From: Pegoplata infirma
Taxonomy: Eukaryota > Arthropoda > Insecta > Diptera > Anthomyiidae
NCBI GenBank assembly: GCA_963921195.1
Contig: OY992540.1
Coordinates: 14,887,136-14,951,135 of the forward strand
DNA length: 64,000 nucleotides
Direction of reading: 5' to 3'
Shown here: positions 1-12,035 of the stretch, piece after piece
How the letters are laid out: each line of letters opens with the position of its first letter
Numbering within the stretch: position 1 is the stretch's first letter
The notes under the pieces: generated by a model
Seen by the model: only the letters and a program-made list of their open reading frames with translations
What the model was told of the DNA's origin: nothing
Database searches by the model: none
Made by a program: the position numbers and the translations under genes

Positions 1-75
1 TTTGATTTGGATGCTATGCCAACACCACCCAATGACAACAATAATTTAGCTGCTTGGTATGATACTGATTGTTAA
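1..75 (+). CDS. C-terminal end of an unidentified plus-strand gene
   Basis: The first frame is open from base 1 and gives 24 residues before a TAA at 73-75, ending AAWYDTDC. The composition (Pro, Asn and acidic residues, then an aromatic tail) and non-repetitive sequence look like the end of a real protein rather than a repeat. The window cuts off everything upstream, so start, length and function cannot be given. An AATAAA at about 202-207 could be its poly(A) signal. A chance open frame of this length cannot be excluded. Confidence 0.5.
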   Translation, partial: FDLDAMPTPPNDNNNLAAWYDTDC

Positions 76-762
76 GCAACCAGAAGAATAGAAGAGCAGT
101 AAAGAAATGCATTTTGAAATCAAAATATACATTAAAAATGGATGTATTTAGTAGAAAAACAAACACCACACCACAATAAGAATTTTCTTTTTTATATACA
201 AAATAAAAATACGTCTTCTAAGGGCTGTTGCAGCTGCTGATTGATTTAAGAAATACATAAAATACAACAAACAAAATTTATAAAATATAGCATACAAAAA
301 CAACAACATTAAAAATAACAATTTTTACGAATTATTCTTATTATAATTAATTACTTACGATATAATAACACACAATTTTATGTTTTACTTATTTTTTCTC
401 TCTCTCTATCTTATATTATTATTTTTTTTAAAGCACTTTACAATTTGATTATTATTATATGACATTAAAAAAAAATTCAAGAAATATCCCATTTATTTAG
501 TAGTATTAAATATTTAACAAAAAAAATTCCGTATGCATTTTATTTTTTTTTTACGGAAGAAATAAAAAATATTTTTTTGATTATTATTTTTAAATTAAAA
601 AAAAAATTGTTTTATTTTTTTTATAATTTAATTGAGAGTATCCAAAAATTCTTTCGAACTTTCTGTTAACTAACATTTAACAAAATTAATTTATGCATTA
701 TTCATAAAATATTTGAATGTTACTTTGACACCGTGCTGACATAATAGTTGAATAATTACTAA
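76..762. other. AT-rich 3' UTR / intergenic DNA
   Basis: Very AT-rich sequence with long A and T runs and no coding signal. The first part is probably the 3' UTR of the gene ending at 75. Nothing else is recognisable. Confidence 0.5.
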
Positions 763-1029
763 AGGCCAACTGTCACGGTACTGCGGACCCAACAGTTTTC
801 TAAGTTTTGTGGTGTGCATACAGTCTCAATTTAAAAATTATATTATTTATAATTTTCGGCATTTTTTAAAAAATATTTCTAAAAATTTCGACACGTTTTA
901 AACGCGTTTGTGAGCGCTAGAATAAATCTATACATATATCAATTTTATCTTTGAGCCTAAAAGTATGCACTCTTTTTTACACAGAACATCGAAAACCGTT
1001 TGACTCGATGTTATCGTCACAATTGGTCT
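763..1029. mobile_element. Harbinger-like MITE, 267 bp
   Basis: Imperfect terminal inverted repeats begin AGGCCAACTGTCACGGTA on the left and, read inward from the right, AGACCAATTGTGACGATA. A TAA lies directly outside each end (760-762 and 1030-1032), the three-base TWA duplication typical of PIF/Harbinger insertions. There is no ORF, so it is non-autonomous. A relative with similar ends lies at 34532-34813. Confidence 0.6.
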
Positions 1030-1856
1030 TAAATTCAAACTACAACTTATTAATTTTTATTATTGTTTAAACATAATCGGCAATAGAATCTAATAAAAAA
1101 TCTGTTAACATATTTGGATTTTTCCTTTAGTTTTTGGATACTCTAAAATCTAATATTGGCCAAAACAAAGAAAGTTAATAACTTTCATTCACATACACCC
1201 TTCCCATACAAAAGCAAAAATCATCACTTTTAAAATATCTCTAGGCACTTCTTAACATAAACATAAGTGACATGCATTCAACATACTTTGAAAGAAAACA
1301 AAAGAAAAAAAAACATTTTATCGAATTTAAACATAATAAAAAAGTTAAAAAAAAATTATATATTAAACAAAACGAAGAAAAAAAAATCTGAAAAAACGTT
1401 TTTAAATGTTACTTATTAATGGTCAACAAAAACAATAGAAAAAAAAACTTACATATATTAAAAATAAAAAAAAATATTTTAAAATAATATACAGTAAAAC
1501 CTGGTTGTAACCAGACAGTTTTAAGAATCAATATTTTTAAGATTCTTTAAAATCATAAGATTTATTAAATTTTTTATTACAACTAAGTTTTACTGTATAA
1601 AAAAAAAAAACAAACATACATTTATGAATGGATTGATTATATAATCTAAAAAATTTTGCAATACATACTATGAAATGCGTATCAAAACAAACATTAAAAT
1701 TAAAAAACAAACAAATATTAAGTAAAAATTGTATTAACAAGAAAAAAATTATCAATAAAATGGTAAAATTAAAAAACAAGTAATTTTTTTTATATAGAAG
1801 TTTTAAATTTAGCCCAGCAAACGAAATCCGCATACTTTTTTTTTAAGGGCTATAAA
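1030..1856. other. AT-rich intergenic DNA
   Basis: Long poly(A)-rich stretches with no coding-like frame and no structure beyond low complexity. Confidence 0.5.
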
Positions 1857-1971
1857 GCATACTTGGGACCTGGCATTACTTTTCTATGAAAAAACAATGC
1901 CAATGCCTGCTTTTTCATTGGCATGTTACATGAAAAAAACTAATGCCTCAATGCTAAGGTCCCAAGTATGC
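1857..1971. mobile_element. short hairpin MITE, 115 bp
   Basis: The ends are inverted repeats GCATACTTGGGACCT and AGGTCCCAAGTATGC. The whole element folds into a hairpin, with internal AATGCC/GGCATT pairs. It is flanked by TATAAA on both sides (1851-1856, 1972-1977), a likely target duplication. The superfamily is not clear from the ends. Confidence 0.6.
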
Positions 1972-2386
1972 TATAAAGGCCAATTGTCACCATTATTTGT
2001 TACAACAAAGCTTTTTTTAATGCATATATTTAGGCTAATGCCTTTATGATAATTGCTTTTTACTTATTGCTGCATTTATTAGGATTTTTCTATGGGAATT
2101 ATTATAAATTGAAAATTGTTGTTTGAAGTTATTGAAATTTTTATAGAAAACCCCTAATAAATGCAACAAGTAACTTGAAAAAAGCAAGTATCATACGCAC
2201 TTAATCACTAAAACTTTTTTCCATATTTTAGCAATATTAACAAGGGAAGTATCTCAACCATTGTGAACCGATTTGCCTGAAACTTAAAATATATATAAAA
2301 GAAACGATTTTAAGGTTGGGGTGTCTCGGCTTTTTGGCCATATCAGTGTTTAAAAATTTCGTTGTCCCCTTGTGAAACAATTTGGA

Positions 2387-2981
2387 CCAATCACTCACGC
2401 TCACGACAGGAATTTGTGAATCACGCACGCTCACGAGCATATTTTTGCTATTCAGTGCAGACATGTGCACGAATGCATTTAAAAGTCGTTTAGAGACATT
2501 CTAAAAATTTAGAATGAAAAACAATATTTTATTCTTTCAGTTCGAAGCGAATGAATAATGTATTCTATGCTTGCAATGAAACGAAAAACACGAGTACACG
2601 ATTTTAGAATTAGAAACATTCTAAAATAATCAAATGTTTTCTCAAGAAAAGTTTTTTTTTACAAATTTTTTTTGACATTTTTTTTTTAATCTAATTTTTT
2701 CACTGACTCATCGAGTGAAAATTTTCATTTTCAAAAATTTAGTTTGTTCACTCACGTCATAACCAAAATTTTAAAATTTAATATGCTAATATCTCGAAAA
2801 CTAAGCAAGATAGAGCAAAACGGAGCAAAATTTCGGATCAAAATCGATGGCGACACAAAAACTGTTGCTCGGGTTTTTGAAAAATATTTTTTTCAAAAAA
2901 CAAGATGTGTGAACTTTTTTTTAAAAAAGAAATTTCGTTTTTTCTAAGATATTTCTTATTAAAAGCATTCTAAGTGCTCAG
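2387..2981. repeat. left part of a CACTCACG-rich repeat, later interrupted
   Basis: Repeated CTCACGCACGCTCACGA-type motifs match the block at about 26873-27340, where they form the right part of a hAT-like element. From about 2455 another repeat with GCAGACATGTGCAC begins; its inverted counterpart flanks 8800. The sequence resumes after the insertions at 6185-6419 and 8805-9201, so this is an older repeat split by younger ones. Confidence 0.5.
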
Positions 2982-5900
2982 TAAGGGTGGGATAGTGTTG
3001 TGTGAGATTTTAAGCAGCAGTATTTGGAATCGCTAGAACCCCTCATTTTGTGAGGTTCGTAAAAAAAGTGTATGAGCCAAAAAATGGGGGATGTCGGAAA
3101 GGATCTAGGGGTCGCTCATCGAGGTCAAAGTTAGGCTTACGTGGGAAAAAATCCACAAAAAGCCCCACAACTCCCCTGGTTTTGTCCCTAGAGGGGTCAA
3201 ATGTGAGACCGGCCCCCATTATTTTTTTGCCCCAAACACTTTTGCCAAATATACCCAAGCCCTATCTGCTCTCCTTAAGGGGGCTCCCATACAAAGGTTG
3301 AATGTTAAAAAATATTTGTTCCTACCTCTCTAGCTGTCCTAGAAGTGTCCCTAGAGGAATCAAATGTATGATCGACCCCCAATATTTTTTCATACCCAAC
3401 ATTTTCTTAGCATATACATACCCTCTATCTTCAACCGTTAGGGTGGTCCCCATACATTTTTTTTAATTTTTTGTTAATTTTTTTTATTAAATCAGCTCCT
3501 ACCGGTCCAACGGTGCTTCCTAGAGGGGTCATTAGCAAGACCGACCCCCATTTATTTTTGGCCCCCAACATTTCATCTGAACATGCTAACTCCGTATCTC
3601 CAATTCCTAAGGGTCTCCCACACAAAATGACATTTTTATAAAATTTGCTCCCACCGCTCTAACTGGCGCAGGGATGACCCTAGAGAATTTAAATGTATGC
3701 TGCCCCCCAATATTTTTACAGCCCCAACATTTTCCCCAAACAAACCTACCCTCTATTTTTAAGCCTTAAGGGGGTCCCCACACATTTTTTTTTTTATTTT
3801 TTTATAAAATCAAAAGAAAGTTGCCCCCAATATTTTTTTAGCCCCAACATTTTCCCCAAACAAACCTACCCCTTATTTTTAAGTCTTAAGGGGGTTCCCA
3901 CACATTTTTTATAATTTTTGTATATAAAATCAGATCTTACCGCTCCCATGGTGCCTCTTAGGAACGGGAAATGCAGACTGACCCCCAATAATTTTTGCCC
4001 CCTACTTTTTGTCCCAACATACCTACGTCGTATTTCCACTTTGTTAGGGTAATATTTTTTCCTCTCCATTACGGCACAATACGTTGTTATAGTCCTCTAT
4101 TAATTTTACGCCTCTTTCGGCAGCGTCGTTGAAAACATGTAATTGAAGTAATATTTGCAGCGCTTGCTGGTAGTCCTCACAATTTTCCCAAGTGTTTGGA
4201 CCGGAACCAATGAAATTTGTTGTTAATCCGAAGCGTGCAAAAAGTTTTGGTGTCTCTTATATTATAAGTTCTGGATTTACTTGTTTTGATTCCATGTTAA
4301 TTATTTTCACACCTTCGAATCCAACAACGTGTACTAGATGATCACAATCTTTGTTGCCACTTTCGCCGCTATCCCCCGAGTCATAATCTTCCCCGATATC
4401 ATCGTCTTATTTTCTTCGCTGCCTTCGTCGGACGATTCGTCCATCTTTTCGTCAGATAACTCTTCCTCCTTGCATTTGCCGTTTTTCGTTTTATTTCACT
4501 AGAGATATTCGAATCAAATAGTGCAACTGCTTCACCACTGAGATACCAAAGATGTGAGAGAATCTCTTCTCCAATCGTTGAGACATCTTATTAATTGAAG
4601 CATAATTAGCAATCGCTTTAAAAAATTCAAATCATTATTTGGAGGTTCTATTGCTTTAGAGGCGCTAAACCAAAATTCAACGTAAATTGTTTTTGGTCAA
4701 ACCTAAAACATTTTTAAGCAATATATGCCTTTTGCCATCCATCGAGCATGACTGATGGATCCTGGTGGGCTAAAATGATTATTAGGAATATTTTCACCAA
4801 GGTATAATAAAACAATTTCAAGAAACTCCTTGAAGTCGTCTCTGGGTCGATTTTCCTTAATTTGAGCACAACAAAACAACTTGATGCAGTTTGGACTTGA
4901 GCGGGTATGTTGCCAGCCACTTTCTAATCTTCTATGTCAGGACTGCATGGTTTGTCTTTTATTTATATTTTCCCACTGCTCTTTAAAACGCGCAAACATT
5001 GGCACTCCTGGCCAGACGTTTTGCGTATTTGGTTTCAAACACTTCTTTTAATTGAAGTTCATTAATATGAAGTTTGCATGGCAGATATAGGGGGTCAGTT
5101 TGCATATCCCGTCCCTAAGAGGCACTATGGGAGCGGTAAGAGCTGAATTTATAAATAAAAGTGTTGCTAATTCTTGTACTTTTGTAAATTCTAAATACTC
5201 CAACGTTGGGTTCCAGTACCATTACGAATTTGGTTTTCCTAAGGGGAACACGCTTATAAAGTGGAAATACGCCGTAGGTATGTTCGGAAAAAATGTGGGG
5301 GGCAAAAACTAATGGGGTTAAGTCTGCATTCCGTATCCCTAAGAGGCACCATGGGAGCGATAACATCTGATTTTATAAAAAATATAAAAAAATGTGTGGG
5401 GACCCCCTTAAGGCTTAAAAATAGAGGGTAGGTTTGTTTGGGGAAAATGTTGGGGCTGAAAAAATATTTGGGGTCACTCATACATTTAACTTCTCTAGCG
5501 TCACCCCTGCGCCAGTTAGAGCGGTAGGAGCAAATTTTATAAAAATGTCATTTTGTGTGGGAGACCCCTTAGGAATTAGAGATAGGGAAGTGGTATATTC
5601 AGAAGAAATGTTGGGGGTGGAAAATAAATGGGGGTCGGTCTTAATAATGACCCCTCTAGGAGGCACCATTGGACCGGTAGGAGCTGATGTAATAAAACAA
5701 ATTAAGAAAAAATAAAAAAAATGTATGGGGACCACCCTAAGGGTTGAAGATAAAGGGTAGGTATGTTCTAAGAAAATGTTGGGGTTGAAAAAATATTGGG
5801 GGTCGGTCATACATCTGATTCCCCTAGGGTCACTTCTTGGACTGCTAGAGAGGTAGGAGCAAACTTTTTTAAAAATTAAACCTTTGTATGGGAGCCCCCT

Positions 5901-6184
5901 TAGGAAGTGGAGATAAGGCTTAGGTATGTTCAGCAAAAGTGTTCGGGAGGAAAAAATAATGGGGGTTGGTCTCACATTTGACCCCTTTAGGGGCAAAACC
6001 AGAGGAGTTGCGGGGCTTTTTGTGTATTTTTTCCCCTTTACGCCCAACTTTGGCCCCGATGAGCGACCCCTAAATCCTATCCGACCTGCCCCATTTTTTG
6101 GCTCATGCATTTTTTTTACGAACCTCACAAAATAAGCGGTTCTAGCGGGTCGAAATCGGAAACTCGTGCACTATCCCACCCCTA
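2982..6184. mobile_element. 3.2-kb hAT-like foldback element with about 1.1-kb arms
   Basis: The termini are TAAGGGTGGGATAGTG and, inverted, TAGGGGTGGGATAGTG. An 8-bp duplication GTGCTCAG sits outside both ends (2974-2981 and 6185-6192) and fits the hAT target consensus nTnnnnAn. The arms (about 2982-4080 and 5090-6184) are inverted copies. Each is a tandem of degenerate 110-150-bp units carrying CCCCTAGAGGGGTC, GACCGACCCCC and CTTAAGGGGG blocks. The spacer holds a broken transposase-like coding remnant on the minus strand. Open frames in the arms (for example 216 codons at 5478-6128) are products of the repeat and look non-functional. Confidence 0.75.
4703..4921 (-). pseudogene. transposase-like coding remnant inside the foldback
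   Basis: Reading the minus strand from about 4921 gives an open frame to a TAG at 4703-4705. It contains RDDFKEFLEIVLLYLGEN and then HARWMAKGIYCLKMF. The HARWMA.xIYxLK pattern resembles conserved stretches I associate with transposon-derived proteins in arthropods; this is recall, not a search. Farther upstream on the same strand (about 4350-4500) lies an acidic Ser/Glu/Asp-rich stretch with stops and frame changes. The frame is short and broken, so it is read as a decayed internal gene of the element. Confidence 0.45.
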
Positions 6185-6419
6185 GTGCTCAGTGTATATT
6201 AAGAATAGTCTACAACACGTTGTAATTTTTAGAATCACGACTATGTTTGTCATTCTAGAAACGAATGTTTTTTACATTCTAAAAGTTCAAGCAATAAAAA
6301 TTTTCACTTCGTTTTTACTCATCATTTTAAACATTCTAACTCGCAAACACTGTACTCTAAAAGTGGTGTTCTCTGAAGCGAAGAAACGAATAGATCCGTG
6401 CACAATGTGCACTGCACAT
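6185..6419. repeat. sliver of the older repeat between two insertions
   Basis: Begins with the second copy of the GTGCTCAG duplication and ends with the first copy of CTGCACAT (6412-6419). Motifs such as CATTCTAAAA and ATTCGT are inverted relative to 2470-2640. This is the interrupted older element continuing. Confidence 0.5.
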
Positions 6420-8804
6420 TAGACCACCCAAAAAATATATGGGATTTGCAAAAGTATTTTTTTGTTCGCTCCACCGGCAGTTTCTGATAGATTGGCCATA
6501 AAAAATAATATCTGTGCAAGAACTGGATCTCTCGGTTGCATACAGGCCAGTCGATTTGACCTTTTTACCCTAAAAGTGACCTAAAAACACTACAAAGCTT
6601 TAAAGTGCCATAACTCTTAAAATATGCGTTTTTCCAAAAAATGCTCTATAAGTTTTATTTTGCAGAATAAGAAAGCAAACATTTCCTTCATACAAATTTT
6701 TAGTCTAACTCTAAGATATCGTGGTGTTTTTGGCGGTTAAAGTAAAAATTTATGTGAAGACTTAATTTAAAACGACCCTCGTTAAAATTTGGACGGACAC
6801 TTAAATAGTCGGTGCCCATTATTTTGTAGAGTAAGATATGTAGTTTTCATAATCCAATTACATATGGAATTTATATGGGTAATTTCATTACAGAAGAGCC
6901 CAAAGCTGACTTTGAAGTTTCGATTTTCCAAATGCTGTATACAAATTTGTGCAATTACTTTATTTTAAACGACCCTCGTTAAAATTTTAATGGATTCAAT
7001 CGGCTTCCATGATTTTGAAGAGTTAAAAAATGGAGATTTTAAACGAGTGTTGAAATTTACAGGCATTTTTAGCATTAATTTAAAACAGGTTAGCAAAATA
7101 CAATATGAAAAATACCTTTCATCTAATTACATTTGAACTTGAAGAATAAAAAAATGTTATTACAGTAGAAAATTTCAATGAATTTCATGAATCGGATTGC
7201 ATTCCTTATTCAAGTGGTCTGCCACACGTTAGATGCCTGGGGAAGTTTTAATAACTTGGCTGATTTTCAACGGATTTTAGTTTTTAGTACCTTATTAGAG
7301 AGGCATTTTACTCCAAATCAAAATTATGTAACCAACTGAACTCAAATTTAACTTGAAATACCAAAAAAATTGAGAAAACAGGAAAAAATCTTATTTTTTC
7401 TTGCAATCCGTGTTTTAAAATTCAAGGCAGATGCGGCACGCATTACCCATGTCCGATCAACCTAAATTTTTATGAGATATATTTTAACCCACAAATGAAT
7501 GTATCTATGGTAAGTTAGGGTCAATATCTACCAATTTAATTATTTTAGGGCACCATATAAAATATACAAGAGTCTAAAAAAAAATGCAATTTCAAAATTT
7601 GAAAAAATAGAACGAATTGTGCTCATATCTCGAATTATGACTTAAAAATTGTGTAATTTAGAGTAGATTTTTTAGACTTAAAAAAAAAAAATCTAAGGTT
7701 TCGGACTTTTTCAAAAATTCAATTTAATTTTTAAACGTTAAAAAATAAGCGATAATTACTTCGAATATTTTTTTCATATTTTTTTCTAAAACTACATTTA
7801 AATACCAACAAAACGTCGTCCAACTTTTTTTAAGAGCGGATTACTCAATGAAAAGTTAGCTGCTAACTGCCGATTTAACGGAGCCTTTTGTCCAAATTTG
7901 TATGAAAAGGTTAAATTTAACGGAGAGTTCTTTTATAACGGAGCATTGAGTTATCCAGCCTAAGATATCTATATTTTTTTACTTGTCAAAATTAATTGAA
8001 AATTTCCATTTTTGAATTTTTTTGAAAAAAAAACACCATTTTAAAAAATTGATTTCTCAACACCAACTATTTGGTGTTGAGAAAAATTTGAGTGCAAGTT
8101 ACATTTAATACGTACTTAAACATATCCAAAAAATTAATCGAAGGGGGTCGGGTCTAAAAAAGAGTGATTTGGCCTGGAATTCCCCAAATATTTTCCAAAA
8201 AGTACACATCTAACTCTTCAAAATCATGGAAACCAATTGTCTCCATTCATATTTTAAAAGGGGTCGTTTAAAACAAAGTAATTTCACAAATTTGTACACA
8301 GCCTTTGGAAAATCGAAACTTCAAAGTCAGCTTTGGGCTCTTCTGTAATGAAATTACCTATATAAATTCCAAATGTAATTGGTTTATGAAAACTACATAT
8401 CTTACTCTACAAAATAATGGGCACCGACTATTTAAGTCTCCGTCCAAATTTTAACGAGGGTCGTTTTAAATTAAGTCTTTACATAAATTTTTACTTTAAC
8501 CGCCAAAAACACCACGATATCTTAGACTTAGACTAAAAATTTGTATGAAGGAAATGTTTGCTTTCTTTTTCTGCAAAATAAAACTTATATAGCATTTTTT
8601 GGAAAAACGCATATTTTAAGAGGTATGGCACTTTAAAGCTTTGTAATGTTTTTAGGTTACTTTTAAGGTCAAAAGGTCAAATCGACTGGCCTGTATGCAA
8701 CCGAGAGATCCAGTTCTTGCACAGATATTATTTTTTATGGCCAATCTATAAGAAACTGCCGGTGGAGCGAACAAAAAAATACTTTTGCAAATTTGGGTGG
8801 TCTA
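6420..8804. mobile_element. 2.4-kb hAT-like foldback element
   Basis: The ends are TAGACCACCCA and TGGGTGGTCTA, with an 8-bp duplication CTGCACAT on both sides (6412-6419, 8805-8812) fitting nTnnnnAn. The arms (about 6420-7040 and 8190-8804) are inverted copies: the stretch around 6530-6600 with the tail CTCTCGGTTGCATACAGGCC reappears inverted at 8620-8705. The central 7040-8190 is AT-rich and unique, with no convincing ORF. Confidence 0.75.
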
Positions 8805-9201
8805 CTGCACATGTCTGCTATTCACACTCACTCACCTGAGTAAATTTAATACAACTCACACTTACGTGCACTCACACAAGCTTCACTCACACTCACGAAA
8901 CTCTTATTTATACAAAAAAAAAAAACTACAAAATTTTTAGCAAAACTTAAAGTTCAACGAAATTTTACAATTTTGTTTTGCTTTTTTCGGAAGAAATCTT
9001 AAGGTTAGCCAAATTTTAAAGTTTTTTCGTTGCTTTTTTTGGTACGAATGAAATATAAAGAGAAAATAAATCACGCACGCAAAAATCATACTGACAAACA
9101 CTCACCCTATTTTTCCCCTACTCTCAATCACGTGAGTAAAATTTAATTCAGTCACACTCACGCGTGAATCACGCTCTAATCTGCTCGTGTGCCCATCTCT
9201 A
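8805..9201. repeat. right part of the CACTCACG repeat, hAT-type end
   Basis: Dense CACTCACG/CTCACGTGAG motifs closely follow those at 26880-27340. The block ends in GCCCATCTCTA, the same terminus as the element ending at 27340. It is best read as the right portion of a related element whose left portion is at 2387-2981. I could not find its left terminus. Confidence 0.5.
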
Positions 9202-9225
9202 GTTTGCTGTAGGGTCGAACCAGAA

Positions 9226-9385
9226 TCAAATGCGTAGCGCAAGACGTAAAAAAAAAAAAAAAACAATCACATCAAATTTGAAATTTTTACGTCCGTTTGA
9301 TTTAACTCACATTTAAATATTAGAAACGAAAAATTCTTGGGCGTTACGCCTTACGCGACGTAATTTGATTCAGGTTGGACGCGTA
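9226..9385. mobile_element. short inverted-repeat element
   Basis: AATCAAATGCGTAGCGCAAGACGTAA near the left is mirrored by ACGCCTTACGCGACGTAATTTGATT on the right. A related sequence with GGGCGTAACGCCC and ACGTAATTTGATT lies at about 18540-18670. No clean target duplication was identified. Confidence 0.4.
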
Positions 9386-9735
9386 TGTACATTTTTGCCG
9401 TCTGCTGCTTGCTGCTGTTTTGTGAAGAAACACTAAATGTCGGTCTTGGCAACTCTGGTGGATTAGTTTACATGATTACATTTTGAACTAGTTCACATAG
9501 TATAAATTCAATCAAATAGTTCGTTTACAAACTACACGTAAACAAGTGTGCTGGGAAATATGGCACAAAAGTACTATTTTTGGTACTGTGATATTTTTGG
9601 TTGTGCCAACAACAAAATACATGCGGAAATTTTGCTGTCTGCTGCTTAGTGTTCTTCACAATACAGCAGCAAGCAGCAGACAGCAAAATTTTTACATGTA
9701 TTTTGTTGTTGCACCAAATTTTGCTGTCTGCTGCT

Positions 9736-10485
9736 CATAGAAAAAAATAGATTTGAAACAGAGTCGTATTTCGCTTGAATAAGGCTGCGTTTTTGACATA
9801 TCGCTTTAACTTAGTTTAAACGGGAGTTTTATTAAACTTTATTAAATTAAAACCAAGTTTAACCAAGCATTCTGTTTTTCAGTTCAAGTTTAGCAATTGT
9901 CGATTAACGCGGTATTGCCATACCAAATATCGCATTTCCAATTAGAATAGTTGCCATCATCGCACATTTTTTCCATTAACATGGCAACAGTAACCAGTAT
10001 ATTTGAAAATCAGAGGTGTTTTTTTTGACATTTTTGTACCTTAGTTTAACTCTCCATCATTGGTGAGTTAAACTTAAAGTAAACCACATCTCAAAAACAG
10101 AATTTGTAGTTTTAACTCAGTTTAAACCTAAAACCAATAAATTTTACAACTCAAAAACTCAGCCTAAGTATTAGTGACAGCACATTATGTAACTTTTGAC
10201 GTTTAATAAAAACAATGCAACATACAGAAGAACAAAAACAAAGCAAACAACTAAAGAGAAAAAAAAGTTTTTAAACTATCAATAGTGCGTATTATCTTTA
10301 AAAAAACGTTGAATAAAGCAAAATAAATAATAAATGTAATTAAATTAAAGACAAATTCCATTTTTTATGAACAAAGAATCTAATTTGATATTAAATACGT
10401 GGGAGATGAGGAAGAACAAGCATTTTGCCACCATATTGGAAAAAACATCAAATACAACACTGCGTACCTTCTAATCTTTTCTATG
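9736..10485. mobile_element. 365-bp hAT-like MITE, copy A, carrying a nested MITE
   Basis: The ends are CATAGAAAA and TTTTCTATG, with CTGCTGCT duplicated on both sides (9728-9735, 10486-10493). Removing the Harbinger-like insertion (9783-10164) and one TAA leaves 365 bp. That equals copy B at 11343-11707 and is nearly identical to it, so B shows the empty site. Confidence 0.75.
9783..10164. mobile_element. Harbinger-like MITE, 382 bp, nested in copy A
   Basis: Termini GGCTGCGTTTTTG and AAAAACTCAGCC, with TAA directly outside each end (9780-9782, 10165-10167). Internal GTTTAAACT motifs are repeated in inverted orientation. The paralogous site at about 11389 lacks it and has a single TAA. Confidence 0.75.
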
Positions 10486-10496
10486 CTGCTGCTGTA

Positions 10497-10664
10497 GTGT
10501 ACAATTACAATTCTGGCGTTGGCTTTGAATTTTGCTTTTTCCCATACGTTTGGTATGTAGAGCAAAAAACGCCAGCGTTGGCTTTGAATTTTGCTCTACA
10601 CACAAAATGTATTGAAACAAGCAAAATTCAAAGCCAACGCCAGAATTGTAATTGCACACGTAGT
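10497..10664. mobile_element. palindromic short element
   Basis: ACAATTACAATTCTGGCG followed by TTGGCTTTGAATTTTGC is mirrored at 10620-10660. A third copy of the same core lies in the middle next to the axis. GTAGTGT occurs on both outer sides, a possible duplication. Confidence 0.5.
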
Positions 10665-10877
10665 GTGAAGAAACACGTATTGTAAAGAGCACAGTACATG
10701 AGTAGTAGTATCACAAAGTTGCATCTGATGGGTGTAAGTCACAGACCATATAGACATGCAACACGAGTGCTTATTTTGGTACTTTCAATATGGACGCATA
10801 CAAAATACTACTAAATTTACTTCTCTGCCTAGAATACGTGTGCCTGTACGTGTGAGCTTTTGCATCTGTATTTTCCA

Positions 10878-12035
10878 CAGTACATGAGTAGTAGGTCCAC
10901 AGAGGTGCATTTGATGTGTGTAAGTATTAGTGACAGCACACGGTGTAACTTTTGACGTTTCATACAAAACGTAAACAAACAACATAAATACATACACAAA
11001 AGCTCACACGTACAGGCACACATACAGTAGGCAGCGATGATAATTCTGTACTAAAAACCATACCACCATATTGGAAAGTACGCAATTAGCATCAGTGTTT
11101 GCATACTAGTATGTACTGTGGTATTTTCGTTGTTTGTTTACGTTTTGTATGAAACGTCAAAAGTTACACGCGCGTGCCGTCACTAATACATAAACATGTG
11201 CAAAACTTATTCGTTTCACCCCTATGGTGTAAGTATTATATTTTGACGTTTCATACAAAACGTAAACAAACATCATAAATACATGCACAAAAGCTCACAC
11301 GTACAGGCACACATATACTAGGCAGCGATGATCATTCTGTACCATAGAAAAAAATAGATTTGAAACAGAGTCGTATTTCGCTTGAATAAGTATTAGTGAC
11401 AGCACATTATGTAACTTTTGACGTTTAATAAAAACAATGCAACATACAGAAGAACAACAACAAAGCAAACAACTAAAGAGAAAAAAAAGTTTTTAAACTA
11501 TCAATAGTGCGTATTATCTTTAAAAAAACGTTGAATAAAGCAAAATAAATAATAAATGTAATTAAATTAAAGACAAATTCCATTTTTTATGAACAAAGAA
11601 TCTAATTTGATATTAAATACGTGGGAGATGAGGAAGAACAAGCATTTTGCCACCATATTGGAAAAAACATCAAATACAACACTGCGTACCTTCTAATCTT
11701 TTCTATGTTCTGTACTAAAAACCATACCACCATATTGGAAAGTACGCAATTAGCACTAGTGTTTGCATACTAGTCTGTACTGTGCACAGTACATGAGTAG
11801 TAGTATCACAGAGTTGCACCTGACGGGTGTAAGTATTAGTGACAGCACACGGTGTAACTTTTGACGTTTCATACAAAACGTAAACAAACATCATAGATAC
11901 ATGCACAAAAGCTCACACGTACAGGCACACATATACTAGGCAGCGATGATCATTCTGTACTAAAAACCATGCCACCATATTGGAAAGTACGCAATTAGCA
12001 CCAGTGTTTGCATACTAGTCTGTACTGTGGTACTG
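10878..12035. repeat. direct repeat of a roughly 250-bp unit, about three copies
   Basis: Each unit runs from CAGTACATGAGTAGTAG through TTTTGACGTTTCATAC, CACACGTACAGGCACACAT and AGGCAGCGATGAT to TTTGCATACTAGT. Copies start near 10878, 11222 and 11786. The second is interrupted by the hAT-like MITE at 11343-11707. Inverted fragments of the unit also occur at 10810-10870 and 11110-11190. Confidence 0.6.
11343..11707. mobile_element. 365-bp hAT-like MITE, copy B
   Basis: Ends CATAGAAAA and TTTTCTATG, with TTCTGTAC duplicated on both sides, fitting nTnnnnAn. The tandem unit near 11955 shows the same target uninterrupted. The body is nearly identical to copy A without its nested insertion. Confidence 0.75.

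Noticed and set aside
5478..6128. Minus-strand 216-codon frame
   Set aside because: Lies wholly in the foldback arm and is mirrored by similar frames at 3050-3301 and 44344-44571; a product of the repeat units.
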